The notes under the pieces: generated by a model | Databases searched by the model: none | Seen by the model: the letters and a program-made list of their open reading frames with translations, nothing else | Told to the model about the DNA's origin: nothing | In this document: piece by piece, positions 53,087 to 64,000 of the stretch | Numbering within the stretch: position 1 is the stretch's first letter | Layout of the letters: each line of letters starts with the position of its first letter | Made by a program: the position numbers and the translations under genes | Source: Rhodosorus marinus | Taxonomy: Eukaryota; Rhodophyta; Stylonematophyceae; Stylonematales; Stylonemataceae | DNA: 64,000 nt | NCBI GenBank assembly: GCA_029953675.1 | Contig: JAMWBK010000012.1 | Coordinates: forward strand, 744,001-808,000 | Direction of reading: 5' to 3'

Positions 53087-54355
53087 CATTTTGCCTGCCT
53101 GTGTGTACAAAGTCGGATCGCTCGGCATGCCCCCCCTGCCAGGGCGATGCTGGTCAAGCAGGATCAGAGTGAAGAAGACGCAAGTTTGTATAACTGAAGC
53201 TGCGTGTTATAAGATAGATAAGTAGGACTGCTTGTATGTAAAGAAATCGCTGTTAGTTTTGTTGTTGCTGGAGGGTAGTGTAGGCTATCTGGGTCAAGGT
53301 GGATTCTCAAGCTCAGGAGAGCTTAGGACGTGCTGGCTCTGGCGCTGGGAGAGACGGGAGGGATAGTCCCCTCTGACAAAAGGTCGTTTTGCGATTCGAG
53401 CCTTGCCCCCATGGAAGCGATAGTGCTATCGTCTCTGTGAACCAGCTGACCCAACTCAAAAGTTTTGTAAAGCGATCCGAACATTCAGTTCGTGCTCGTG
53501 CCCTCGCGGGCGGGGTGCCGGTATGTCATCGACGTACTGGACAGCCTGATGCGCCAGTTTTGTCTACTGTATGTTGACATTAGACTGATACATTTCAAGC
53601 CCCCGCGAGCCCAGCAAGAGGTGGATGTGGGGAGAATAGCAGGACGCTTGAAGGGGCATAGACCGGCACAAAATGGTCTCCTTGTGTACGAACAAAGGGG
53701 TAGTTCGGTAAGTAAAGACTCTGAGACTGTCGGTGGTAGAGTAACGCTAAAGAGACAACCAGCTTTTGCTGGTTCACAGAGGCGTTTTAGCTTTGAAGGT
53801 CGATCGGGCCAGTGCAGGTGAGATCTAGTCACACCGGCCGCCACGGACTGGCCAAAGGCGCATGAATTGGGAAGATTTTGAGAACCAGAAGTCATTGCTA
53901 CAACCTCACATCGCTCAGACTGCCATTCCCAAGGCATCCACCAACCCCAAACCCCAAACCTAAACAGTGCCCTTCTACCGTTCCATAATATATGCACCAA
54001 TGCTACTAGGTCAACGTACTACTATTGATAAAAATTACATTTATTAACCATTTCTAGGAACTCACAAACTGAATCCAATGCTCTTCGCTGTACTATTGCT
54101 ATTATTTTTGATCGTGTGTATGTCATGGTGTTTCTAGGGTGGGTAGTGTGCATAAATTTCGGAACGGTTGGAATACTTCCCGCGAACACGATGAGATGGG
54201 CTTGGATCGGTTTATTGATCCATAGCAAATGGATGTGGACGCGAGGAGGCTCTGGGACGAAGAGAGGGTCAGTTAGTTAACATTCTCAGGAGAATAATCC
54301 GAAACTTCTGGTCGGTTTGTTGTAACAAGTTCTGTGAGCTTTTCGTTGTGGGACA
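53087..54355. other. Intergenic, no gene recognised
   Basis: Frames at 53492-53821 (+) and 53485-54000 (-) overlap and neither resembles a family. No repeat was seen. Confidence 0.4.
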
Positions 54356-55741
54356 ATGTCTCCATCCTCTAGGCCGGCGAAGAAGGCGAAGGTAGGCGGG
54401 TTTCGGAGTTGTGGTGCCCCTCTGCTCGATCTTTTGAGGTCATAACTGAGTGGCTGTTTTCTTTCCGAAAAACCCAAAAAAACAAGGTGGATGGAACAGA
54501 GCAAAAACCGACGCTGAAGAGCTCAGCGAACGAGTGTATTTATATCAAATGCTGCCGATCGCAGAAGGACTTTTACAGCGACAGCGAAGCGCTGTGGTAC
54601 AAGCCCAAGTTTGTAAACCAGATCTTTGAGAACGAGGAGATTCATGGATACGAGGACTTGAAAGTCACCATCTACTTTGCTTCGAATTCTGTGATGTACT
54701 TCCTGAGAATCGTCTTCTCCCGGAAGGAGCGCGGCGCGACGGACATTGACGCCGCCCTCGCGCCTCACATCGGGATGGCGCTTTGTAAAACTGAAGAGGA
54801 GTTTCTCAAGGTCTGTGAGAAGCAATTCGTTCCCACAATCCGCGATCCCGTTTGCAGCTACTCCGAATTCCGAATCTACAAAATGCACCTCGATTCGGCC
54901 AAGGAACTGACTGAAGACGGCACCACCATCAAAGACTACCACCGAAGAATACAGTTCCACGCCCTGGTGAACATCGACGGCGCCTCTTACATCGACGAAG
55001 CTGATCCGAAGTGGGAGATCTACATCATCTTCGAAGCAGCGAAGGGCTTACCAAACTACCACTTCATCGGGTACGCAACCATGTATCCATTTCTGGGACT
55101 TAAGAACAGCTCCCTAAAGGAAGGATTCTTGGAGCGGATACGAATCAGTCAGGTTCTAGTACTACCACAGTACCAGAGCAAAGGTGAGTCGTCTTTTGCC
55201 ATGCTCCCGCATCCTGATCGCTGCCGTGCTGATCATACCCCACCTTCCGACACCATTTCCAGGTCACGGGTCCAAGCTTCTCGACACATTGTACAAAGAG
55301 TGTCTATGTCGAAAATGCTTGGAGATCACCGTTGAGGATCCGTCGGAAAGCTTTCGAGTGCTCCGGGATTCCCAGGATCTTCAGAATTGTATAGAACAGA
55401 AAATTCTTCGTGAGGTGCCGCCCCCCGGGCAGCCCGCGCAGAAGAGCGAGATCGAGGTCGTCCAGGATAAGACGCGGATCACGGCCAACCAGGTCGTGCG
55501 CTGCTACGAGATGAACATGCTGAGGAACATTGAGGCCGATGACGAGCTCAACAAGAGAAAGTTAAGGCTCATGGTGAAGCGAAGGCTCTATGTACAAATG
55601 GCCGACGTTTTAGGAACCTTCGCCCCGGAGGCAAAGAAGATTAAGCTCGCTGAGCTTTACGACGATCTGGAGCAGGAGTACCTTACTGTGCTCAGGGTTC
55701 TCAACAAGAGGGGTATTCCGTGTGCATACTTGGGCGCTTGA
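54356..55741 (+). CDS. HAT1: Histone acetyltransferase type B catalytic subunit (HAT1)
   Basis: Three exons: 54356-54391, 54487-55183 and 55263-55741, about 403 aa. The tiny first exon encodes MSPSSRPAKKAK, a likely nuclear signal. SANECIYIKCC, FVNQIFENEEIHGYEDLKVT and the GNAT core ERIRISQVLVLPQYQSKGHG, SKLLDTLY follow. QYQSKGHG is the acetyl-CoA pyrophosphate-binding Q/R-x-x-G-x-G/A loop, and the splice at 55183 falls inside it. ITVEDPSESFRVLRDSQDL is the family block after motif A. HAT1 acetylates newly made histone H4 at Lys5 and Lys12 before deposition, normally with RbAp46/48-type Hat2. It is convergent with RNR R2, with stops 235 bp apart. Confidence 0.93.
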
Positions 55742-55976
55742 AGGAGCGAAAAAGACAATACCTCTATAGCGCTTAAGATCCTTGAGTAACCATCGCCATG
55801 CTACACTGGGACGTGTCCTCAATCAGAACTTGGAGAAGTAGCCGCGTTGATATTCTAATGAACCGTTGCCTCTTTTACTAGCAATGTGGTCGGGTTCTCT
55901 CTTCCTGGTCTTCTTTTTCGGGTTTTCCGTACTTTTGTTTTTCCTTACAACACTGTTTACACAAATTAATAACAAG

Positions 55977-57308
55977 CTAAAACTCTGCCTCCAACGAAAA
56001 CACCTGCGCGGTCCTCTCGCTTGTCACCCCAGCCTTCTGGTACTCGCCCACTCTCTTCTCGAAAAAGTTGGTCTTGCCCTCCAGGGAGATCATCTCCATC
56101 CAGTCGAACGGATTCGTTGAGTTAAAAAGCTTACGATAGCCCAGCGCGACCAAAAGCCGGTCCGCAACAAACTCGATGTACTGGCTCATGAGCTTGTTGT
56201 TCATCCCGATCAGGTCAACCGGCAGGGACTCGCACACAAATTGTTTCTCACACTTCACGGCGTCGATAAAGATCTGCAAACCACATGAAAAGGAGTGGAT
56301 TAGCTTCTTCCCGTCAAAAATTGGAAGTGCCAGCGTGTCGCTTACGTCGTGAATCCTAGACTCTGCGATTCTGTCCTCCTGAGGAACCATGCTGTAAAGC
56401 AGACACGCGAAATCACAGTGCAAACCCTCATCACGAGCGATGAGTTCGTTGGAGAATGTCAGACCAGGCATGAGCCCACGCTTCTTAAGCCAAAAGATCG
56501 CACAGAAGGATCCACTGAAGAAGATCCCTTCCACGGCAGCGAACGCAACTATCCGTTCGAGGAAAGAGTCGCTCGAGTCAATCCACTGGATTGCCCAGTT
56601 CGCCTTCTTCTTGATGCATTCGACCTAACCAATGAAACACGGATCTATGGTAAGCGCGCCAAGTTCAAGCCAGACTGCAGACGAGCCATCTAGAAAATGT
56701 ACTGACCTCCTCCATCGCGCGGAAAAGGCGCGTTTTCTCTTCTGGGTCCTTTATGTAAGTATCAATCAGCAGAGAATATGTCTCAGAATGAATGTTCTCC
56801 ATCATCATCTGGAACCCATAGAAACAGCGTGCCTCCGGGAGTTCAACTTCAGTGGCAAAGTGCTGGGCAAGGTTCTCCAGGACAATTCCATCAGAAGCGG
56901 AGAAAAATGCTAGAACGTTGGAGACAAAATGCTTCTCCCCGGGGTTGAGGCTCTCCCAGTGGGCGATATCTCCCTCCAGGTCAATTTCCTCAGCGGTCCA
57001 GAACGACGCCTACAGGTATAGATAATCAACCGCACAGGTCAGAACCCAAATGGACGCGCGGACGCGTCCAATTACGAAGTGGATCCATCCTAAAATACCT
57101 CATGCTTTTTGTACATATCCCAAATCGGTTTGTGCTTAATCGGGAACAGGGTGTACCTCTCCGAATTCTCCGCCTTGAAAATCTCCGGAACCCTGACAAT
57201 TCTCTTCGTTTCCTCAACAACATCATCCTTCCCGTCGCTCATGTTTTCATCACTCATTTTCTCCAGATCGTGACCTTTAGTCAACAGAATATCAACCGGC
57301 GGTGCCAT
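55977..57308 (-). CDS. RNR2: Ribonucleotide reductase small subunit R2 (class Ia)
   Basis: Four exons: 57308-57099, 57009-56707, 56624-56346 and 56273-55977, about 362 aa. Iron ligands are all present: D110 (SASDGI), E141 and H144 (MENIHSETY), E203 ([12 protein letters not shown]), E237 and H240 (RDEGLHCDF). The tyrosyl radical residue is Y148; D110 to Y148 spacing equals that of mouse R2. The C-terminus ends SLEAEF, matching the R1-binding tail that ends in Phe. The enzyme supplies the radical for making deoxyribonucleotides. The N-terminal 45 residues are acidic and divergent. [15 protein letters not shown] joins correctly across intron 2, so all catalytic parts are intact. Confidence 0.96.
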
Positions 57309-58379
57309 CTCCGTAGCTCAGACAAAAACCAACCAAAAGACAAAAACACAAAAAAACACCAAACTAACAAGGTCGGGACAGAAATTGAGAGAGAAACAGA
57401 GAAAAAAAAAGGGCCAGGGTCCTCTACCACTCAGCCTTGAATCGGTTCTACCTTGCTTAATAGTCGAACCTTTCCTAATCTCCCAAAAACTCTCCCTCCT
57501 CCCCTCCTCCCAACAAAAAGTATCCTTAATCCTCACCTCCCTCCCTTCCCACACCCAACTCAACTCCTTCGCTCCTTTTAAGTACTCAAAACTCTTTTGC
57601 TCCGACCCGGCGAATGTTACCACCCAAAAACCCGAAAAAAATTCCTCCCGTAACAATGGCTTCCCTCACTTTTTGGCCAACAAAAAACTACCTAAAAACT
57701 TATACAAGACCAGACCTGTTCTAATGCTATCTTCGTTTGGCACAAGAAAAACAGGACAAGATTTCCGGGCCAGAAAATTATTACACAACCAATGTTCTCT
57801 CAGGGAGAGATATGTATGTTGTTCTACATCCAATTAAACTTCTTCCCGGTGATATCTACAACCAATCAAAGTTTCTTATCTGGTTCGTCCAATATTTTTG
57901 GCGGTTTACACCCTATTACGGATCTCACCCTTTCCCGGATTAATCTTACCTTTTTCTGTTGTATTTTAGACCATCGACAAACGCGGGAATTTATATCCCT
58001 CGTTACTTCTTCTGAATTCAATAAAACGTGCTGGTCGCGAGGGAGAGTAGATTTTTAATTGCTGGTTTATTGTCACCAAGCCTCGTGGTCAGGATGAAGT
58101 TGTAGTTATGTAAAATAGTTTAATTAACAACTATTTTGGACGGGAGTGATGGTGACGTATAGATTCGTTGTTGCGGTCGTTATTGGAAATATCGATCCGG
58201 AAGCGGGAACATGATGACTGATGGAGAGCTTCTCTGGATAGGTTTGTGAAAGACAGACTGTGCGAAATGGAAGAGTGAGGTGGGCCTTCGTGCATCCCAG
58301 TCAGTTCTGGAAGAAGACTGTGTGTGTGGCAGCTGGATGTTGCATCCATTGCACTTAGCCTAGTACTGTTTCCTTGAGG
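57309..58379. other. Intergenic, no gene recognised
   Basis: Positions 57310-57700 are C/A-rich upstream of RNR R2. Overlapping frames on both strands are low-complexity. No repeat was seen before 58380. Confidence 0.4.
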
Positions 58380-58830
58380 GTTCACAGGGGTTGTGTACCC
58401 TGTGGATTGAGAGTTGGGGAATCGTCGCGAGCAGCAGGAGCTTCGTTTATCGTGATGAAAAATAGATCATCTGCAGGCGAATTGAGAAGCTGGGAAACCT
58501 TGGCTTAGCATCAAGCGCGTCCAACGTGGGATTATTCAGTCGTCGGAAGTTGCCAAGGTCATGGATTAAAGTGCTTCGTGGAACCCAGCCGCGTCGAGGG
58601 ATCGTATTGTTTACTTGATGGTTTACATGGGTTCTGCATCCGCGTGTGAACGTCGCGAACAGCAGGTGCCTCGTTTATATCGAGGAAAAAAACAGATCAT
58701 CTGCAGGCGAATTGAGAAACTGGGAAACCTTGGCTTGGCAACAAGCGCAACCAACATGCGATCGTTGAGTCGTCGAAGTTATTCTGGTCATGGACGAAAC
58801 CGCTTCATAAACCCTGCAGCGGCGAGATAT
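58380..58830 (+). repeat. Tandem duplication, about 225-bp unit x 2
   Basis: Copies at about 58380-58605 and 58606-58830 share CGTCGCGA(A/G)CAGCAG, CAGATCATCTGCAGGCGAATTGAGAA(A/G)CTGGGAAACCTTGGCTT-type sequence and TCGTCG(G)AAGTT. Divergence is about 15-20 percent. Confidence 0.8.
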
Positions 58831-59052
58831 CAAACCCGACCAGCCCCGCGCCGAGGCGGTCAGCTCCGACTGCATCAATCCGTGAAAACAATGTGAGTAA
58901 TGCCTGCATGATAACTGCCAAAGCGGTTTGCGCCAGAGTGTAACCAGGGGACTAGCAGTGTTCAGATATTCTACCCGAACGTCGCAAGAGATACAAGGAA
59001 AATTAGCCGAAGCCCTAAATACAGATCTCATGGGATCCAAGATACGTTCCTT

Positions 59053-59128
59053 CGCGTCCACTACACTCCGCTGGACATGGTCAGTCCTCTCGCGTCCACT
59101 ACACTCCGCTGGACATGGTCAGTCCTCT
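59053..59128 (+). repeat. Perfect tandem duplication, 38 bp x 2
   Basis: The unit begins CGCGTCCACTACACTCCGCT and ends GTCAGTCCTCT; the copies at 59053-59090 and 59091-59128 are identical. Confidence 0.92.
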
Positions 59129-59530
59129 CCTCCGCAGTCGATCATCAAACGAAACAGAGCTTTTGGGAGGCAAAAGCAGCGCACATCTAAAATTTAACGA
59201 AATATATATATTCCAATCAACAAAATTACTCTGTTTACTTTGGGTTATTCTAAAATCATGATATTCATATTCTGAATGCGCTATGTTATTCCATATCTCA
59301 AGTTGTTTACAAGTTTATCAGGAATGTGATGGATTTCTAACCCTTTTTCAAGTAAATTTCAATGGTTTAAGCGCAACATCAGGCTGACGCTTTAGGTTGG
59401 GTCGATGACTACGCACTCCAGTGGATGAATCTGAAACTTGAAGCCTGTCACTGGTACTAGAGATTTCAATCATGGCTACGTCACCCTACTAGTTTCTTTT
59501 CATAACTATTCATGAGAACACTTGCTTGAG
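59129..59530. other. AT-rich spacer, no gene recognised
   Basis: Nothing coding or repetitive was recognised. Confidence 0.35.
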
Positions 59531-59953
59531 ATGATGCAGCAAACGAACGAACAAAAGTCTCCGTTCTCAGACGGGATGAAATGTGCATCTATAGACTTCT
59601 TCCTTTGCTCGATTGGAAACCAGAGAAGCCCTTCGCGGCCTGAGGCGTGGAGCGAAGAGAGTGTGTTCAGTGTGTTCGACGTGGTCGATCTTTCTCATCC
59701 CGTCCCAACCTGCACTGATCGGCAGATAGTCTACATTGTCGATGGCCAGAAGCAGCACTTACAAGACCATCCGAACAGGGGGCTGGGGTCCGTATGCTCT
59801 ATTCAAAAAGCTGGAGGCTCTAGTACTCGGCTAAAAGCATATAAATCGATTCTTGAATGGATCCCGCTCCTGGTGAGTGGCTCCACAAACGAGAACCAAG
59901 TCCGTGTGCACATCGAAACTTATTGTACGCCTGCCACTATCCAAATTTTATGA
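59531..59953 (+). CDS. Hypothetical 140-aa frame, uncertain
   Basis: An uninterrupted frame from the ATG at 59531 gives 140 aa with average composition: MMQQTNEQKSPFSDGMKCAS at the start, DLSHPVPTCTDRQIVYIVDG in the middle and no signal or membrane segment. It matches no family I know and no start signals support it. It could be coding or a chance frame. Confidence 0.3.
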   Translation: MMQQTNEQKSPFSDGMKCASIDFFLCSIGNQRSPSRPEAWSEESVFSVFDVVDLSHPVPTCTDRQIVYIVDGQKQHLQDHPNRGLGSVCSIQKAGGSSTRLKAYKSILEWIPLLVSGSTNENQVRVHIETYCTPATIQIL

Positions 59954-60500
59954 AACACAATATTTCGATGAAAAAAGTTACATCTAATTATTTAATTAAT
60001 TCAATACAAACAATCCTCTATCTAATTTTTTCTGTCATACCTCAACCATGCAGCGTATCCGTCAATCTCCGAACCTTTACCATCTTAGTCGCTTATACAT
60101 GTGAGTCGACTGGCTTCTATTCAGTGCTCTTGTAGTCCCCCTACCAGAGGGCACAAAAGCCGAACCCTCGATAAAGACTGACCTCAGTCTTTATTATTTT
60201 CATCGTATACAGTAAACATATTACAAAATTATTTTCTTATACGAACAATACTAAAGTATTTTGTCGGACTTTATCGTAAAATACAGCCAGCATTCTGATT
60301 TTCTGCTTCCCAGATCGGGAGATCTCGACGTCTTCAAATTAGCAGCGATCTCCTGGCTAAATGAAGGCCCCTAAGCCACGATTGGCGGGGAAAAACACGC
60401 GTCAATTATATATTTGTCATCTGTTTAATATACACCAATTATCATCTAGCACGCGTCTTGTCAATAATTTTTTTCCGGCGATACAAACATTCGGCTGGTG
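59954..60500. other. AT-rich spacer, no gene recognised
   Basis: Positions 59960-60030 and 60170-60480 are AT-rich. Nothing else was recognised. Confidence 0.35.
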
Positions 60501-60716
60501 ATGTTGGCGGTGACAGGAATAGCCATAAGGGGGGGGGGGGATGTTCGAGATGTGATGTATTTATTGTCTTTTGAAAACTTTATGTTCTTGAACTACTGTT
60601 TTTGTATGAATCGTCTTGGCCAAACCTGGATCCGCGAATATTACCGTGAGGATGAAAAAAAAAAAATTTGGGAAGATTCCTGGCCGTGGGAAACTCTGAA
60701 AGAAACAGGAGAATAG
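60501..60716 (+). CDS. Possible small protein (71 aa or less)
   Basis: The frame from the ATG at 60501 ends at 60716. Its second half, NRLGQTWIREYYREDEKKKI followed by WEDSWPWETLKETGE, has a Trp-rich, charged helical look typical of small organelle-complex subunits. A shorter start at an internal ATG (60607) would give 36 aa. No family was recognised and an upstream exon is possible. It lies ahead of a G-rich run. Confidence 0.35.
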   Translation: MLAVTGIAIRGGGDVRDVMYLLSFENFMFLNYCFCMNRLGQTWIREYYREDEKKKIWEDSWPWETLKETGE

Positions 60717-61055
60717 AAAGGGGGGGGGAGGTGAGGGGCTGTAAATTTTATTTTTTTCTGCTAAGCTGATTCTTGCTGAAGCGATGGGGTTCAGCGAGTA
60801 GATTTTAACTAAATGAGATTCTTTTTTGGGGGGTGGTTTGAGAGGCTCAGTGCGGAATTTTTTGGAGGTTTTGAGAGAAAGGGAATATTAGGTGTTTGGA
60901 GAGGACGCGGGGGGAGAAGCTAAGCAATTGGGGGAGGCACGGGACGTGGGGTGGTTTGCATTTGGACATTTAGAGAGAGAGAGAGAGAGAGTGAGAGAGA
61001 GCGGGGACCATTTTTTCTTCCTTTTCTTTTTGGACAAGATTTGTTTTACGAGAAG
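60717..61055. other. Leader and promoter region of PsbQ'
   Basis: G-runs at 60721-60729 and 60896-60915, a GA dinucleotide run at 60972-60992 and T-rich tracts were seen. No TATA box is obvious. Confidence 0.4.
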
Positions 61056-61847
61056 ATGGCTTTTATTGCTGGATCGTCATTCGCCGGAGCCTCAGTGAAG
61101 ACTGAGCGGGCAGTTTGCACAGGTGAGTAGGGGCATGGGGTTTTTGATTTTTTTGGGGCAGCATGTTGAAGTTCGGGTTTTGTTTTTGTTTTTCTGTTGT
61201 TTGTGGCCAGGACGGGCTGTGGTGAAGATGTCGTCTGATTCAGATGTGACCAGGCGACAGCTTCTTCTTGGCGCGCTTGCCGCGATGGTTCCTGCTGCGG
61301 CCCTTGCCAAGGGCGGAGATTCGCCCAAGTACTCAATCTTCGGTGGGGAATCCCAGTCCAGTCCGTTCGTTTACATGGATCAGAGGAAGGGAAACGCCGT
61401 CTACAAGGCTTTGAATGATGAGGAACTGGCTGAAATCACGAAGAATCTGGCTGTCAACCGCGCTCGACTTGAGGAAACCGCGGACTTCATTGATTTACCT
61501 AGTTGGGATGATGTCCGAAGCTTGGTTCGACTGTAAGAAGTGCCGCGTCGGAAACACCCTTTTATTCCCCAGTACCCAATCTCCAATAGTTTGCCTAACC
61601 ATAATCATGTTGCACACCACTCAGGGAAATGTACGACACAAGGCACAACGTCAAGAAGATCCATGAGAGCCTCGACGATCCGAAGAGGGTTGACAGGGCC
61701 GAGAAGGTGTATGCGCAGTTCAAGAAGGATATTGAGGCTCTTGACTACGCATGCGTGGTGAAGGACCAGGCCAAGGCGAAGAAGGCGAGAGCAGCTGCTC
61801 TGAAGTCTTTCGACTCATGGGTGTCAACCACCGGCGTTTCGATTTAA
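61056..61847 (+). CDS. psbQ': PsbQ'-type oxygen-evolving complex protein (thylakoid lumen)
   Basis: Three exons: 61056-61122, 61211-61532 and 61625-61847, about 203 aa. The first 30 residues (MAFIAGSSFAGASVKTERAV) are a chloroplast transit peptide with Phe at position 3. A Tat lumen signal follows: twin Arg 37-38 in TRRQLLLGALAAMVPAAALA, cut near A55. The mature part is mostly helical (NDEELAEITKNLAVNRARLE, then DDVRSLVRL, EMYDTRHNVKKIHESLDDPK and KARAAALKSFDSWVS), which is the PsbQ four-helix bundle. It would cap the manganese cluster of photosystem II on the lumenal side. In red algae this protein is PsbQ'. Exact orthology is by pattern only. Confidence 0.85.
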
Positions 61848-62115
61848 AATGTGTTAGAGTCGATTTTTCCTTGTGAGGACCCCACGGGAAAGCTAAAACA
61901 GATAAAGCCACGGAAAAACAGTTTAGAAAAGTAAAATGGAATACGAGTTCTCTTGCCGCATCGAAGAGGACGTTACGAACCAAGCTCCAAGACTTATCCA
62001 AAGCGCGAAAAAAGGGTTTTTCCCTTTCCCAGCGACAGAACAGTACTTGAGCACTACCATGAACTATATCATTAGGCGCAAGGGGGGGGGGGGAGGGGCA
62101 ACCCGCAAAGGCTAA

Positions 62116-63950
62116 ATGGCGCTGGAAGTACTTTCAAGGGAAGCTCTGGAAGGGAAATATATGGGGATCCGGATACATCTTCTACTGTGTCCACTTGTGT
62201 TCATTCTGCAAGGATGGATCAACCTTCGACAACCCGAGCCGTACATGGACGAGCTGTTTCACATCCCTCAGGCTCAGGCGTTCTGCAGCTGGAACTGGAG
62301 CTACGATGGCAATATCACGACTCCTCCAGGCGCTTATCTTCCGGTGGCAATGATCGGCTTTGCGATTAAGCAGGTTAATCCTGAAGCTGGTGAATGGGTA
62401 AGCGCTCAACGACAGTCCAGTCTACCTCAGAGCTCAAACTAATGTGCTAGTGGGTTTGTCGCGTCGCGGAAGGTATGCTCCACAGCCGGTCTCCGGCTCT
62501 GGAATATGTTCCTCTGGATTCTGCTCGTTGAGCAGTTGATCCTGCGAACGAAATCTGAAGCTACGGCGATCGCTCTCGCGCTCCACCCAGTCCTGTTGTT
62601 CTACTCCGCCCTGTTCTACACCGACCTGACGTCGCTACTGCTGTGCCTGACGGCCTGGGAGCTGTCGAGGAGAGAGAAACACGGCTACTCTGCACTCTTC
62701 AGCGCAGCCGCAACGCTGACGAGACAGAGTTCAGCGCTGTGGCACTTCTTCATTGCCGCAGAAGGAGCTTGTTGCATCGCATATAGTAAGGATCTGCCAA
62801 ACCACAGTACCTAACCATCGTCCAAGGCTGAAAACTGGCCATTGTCTTGAACAGATAATCCAACTGTTCGCTCGGAGTTCGGTTTCGACTACAAGTCGTT
62901 GCTTGGGGTCCTTCAGCGTCAACGCAGGTCTATTGCAGTGAATCTGTGGCCGCATATCGTCGTCGGTGTTGGCTATCCTATCGCAGCATTGGTCAACGGG
63001 GGTATCATGGTACGCCGCTAGTCGCGGTCGCGATGCAGAAGGCAACCCGAAAGGCTAGCTTTTGTTTCTAAATCGATCGGTTTACGTTCCTCTTGAAAAA
63101 GGTTGGCGATCAGGATCGACACGAAATGGTTCTGCACTTCCCGATGGTGGCCTACTTTGCTGTTTACTGGGTAGCGTTCACGACGCCGCTTCTCGGCTTC
63201 CTAAACCGCTATCACAGGTGCCTTAGAGAGCCCGTTGTGATGTCCTCCTTAATTTCCTTCCTGTTCCTCGCGTTCCTCAGCGCGATGTCCCTGTACTGCT
63301 GTTTCTACGTCCACCCGTTCGTCCTGGCGGATAACAGGCACTTCGTTTTCTACATCTATCGGGTACGTGACCTCGATGACAAGGCTCGTGTGCCTGTGGA
63401 TGAGGATGTGCCTGACCATCTGCCGGTCGTCCTTCCCACAGAAAATTTTGCTGAGAAGCAGTTGGTCAAAGTACGTCATGGTTCCGTTCATAGCGGTCAG
63501 TTCATCCTGTTTACTTCGGGACCTACAGATCGATACCTTTCGCATTGTACAAGACTTGTTTCCCGTCGTGGATGTGGCAGAGGTTCCAGCTGTTCCGAGA
63601 CGTAGAACTGCAGTACGGATGGTCTTTATCTTGACGCTGATTCTGGTTCTGGTTCCTTCAGGTTTGTCTTGAGAAGACCATTTCTCACAACGCGCTTCGT
63701 GGCTCGCTAAGCTTTCCCTGCAAACTATTCAGGACTAGTAGAGCCGCGGTATTTTATCACGCCTTTCATCTTCGGATCGCTTCTCGCCCTCGAAAGCGCA
63801 GACCAAGCAGAGCTCTTCGTCAAGAGCGCGGTTGCCGTGTCCGTGATGATCAGTGGAGCACTCTTCTACGTCTTCTTGGAGATGCCTTTCGATCGCGTGC
63901 TGGACGCTCACATGCCGAACGATCTGTCACCCGGACGATTCATGATCTGA
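62116..63950 (+). CDS. ALG10: ALG10-type alpha-1,2-glucosyltransferase (dolichol-P-Glc dependent)
   Basis: Six exons: 62116-62397, 62473-62785, 62855-63009, 63102-63362, 63442-63661 and 63733-63950, about 482 aa. The family signature [17 protein letters not shown] (about residues 36-52) contains the lumenal acidic motif. [33 protein letters not shown] and [11 protein letters not shown] are further ALG10 blocks. About ten to twelve membrane segments are visible. It adds the terminal glucose to the lipid-linked oligosaccharide in the ER lumen before N-glycosylation. Exon 2 starts at an acceptor within CGGAAG/GTATGC, chosen because it restores the family match ([11 protein letters not shown]). 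A stretch at about residues 356-405 is longer than in animals and may hide a further small intron. The short gap to PsbQ' (268 bp) carries a G-run. Confidence 0.92.
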
Positions 63951-64000
63951 GAGATAGAACCCGATCCTAGAGTACATTTGAAGCTTCGCTTCCACTTGCT

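Overview
The window is nuclear DNA of a photosynthetic eukaryote. Most recognisable genes are split by short GT-AG introns (about 50-125 bp), lie on both strands, and encode eukaryotic proteins: RPA1, HAT1, ribonucleotide reductase R2, ALG10, a DCN1-like protein, ABITRAM and a PP1 inhibitor. A PsbQ'-type oxygen-evolving protein with a bipartite chloroplast plus twin-arginine targeting sequence, an HCF173/CIA30-type plastid protein and a carotenoid cleavage dioxygenase show a plastid. N-termini such as MAF, with a Phe near the start and no ER-type signal before the transit peptide, fit a primary plastid. PsbQ' with this layout is typical of red algae, so a unicellular red alga is my best guess; no marker here fixes the species.

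Layout. Positions 1-11.7 kb hold ABITRAM (-), an atypical SDR/CIA30 protein (+), a PPP1R11-like PP1 inhibitor (+), a tandem repeat array at 6.8-7.9 kb, an unusual RFTS-bromodomain chromatin protein (+) and an ATP synthase subunit g (-). Positions 13-24.6 kb hold a two-TM RING-H2 protein (-), cardiolipin synthase (-), RPA1 without its zinc ribbon (+), a DCN1-like neddylation factor (+) and unassigned coding-like sequence. Positions 26-31 kb hold a G-rich minisatellite, a C2H2 zinc-finger gene (+) and a secreted bacterial-like protein (-). Positions 31-45 kb are mostly repeats and decayed retrotransposons, interrupted by one large intronless secreted beta-propeller/beta-trefoil protein (37.2-39.2 kb). 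Positions 46-48 kb hold the carotenoid dioxygenase, and 48-51.7 kb is a tandem repeat field. The end holds a VTT-domain membrane protein, convergent HAT1 and RNR R2, then PsbQ' and ALG10.

Several genes serve DNA replication and chromatin (RPA1, RNR R2, HAT1, the RFTS-bromodomain protein, DCN1), but they are spread over 48 kb and I do not claim co-regulation. Exon joins were worked out by eye from splice dinucleotides, reading frame and family conservation. Start codons are ATG unless stated. Two features recur: G-rich tracts on the coding strand just upstream of start codons, and hairpin-forming tandem repeats. The most interesting items are the RFTS-bromodomain-zinc protein, the RPA1 lacking all four zinc-ribbon cysteines, two clusters of tandem hairpins, and a head-to-head inverted pair of retrotransposon integrase fragments.
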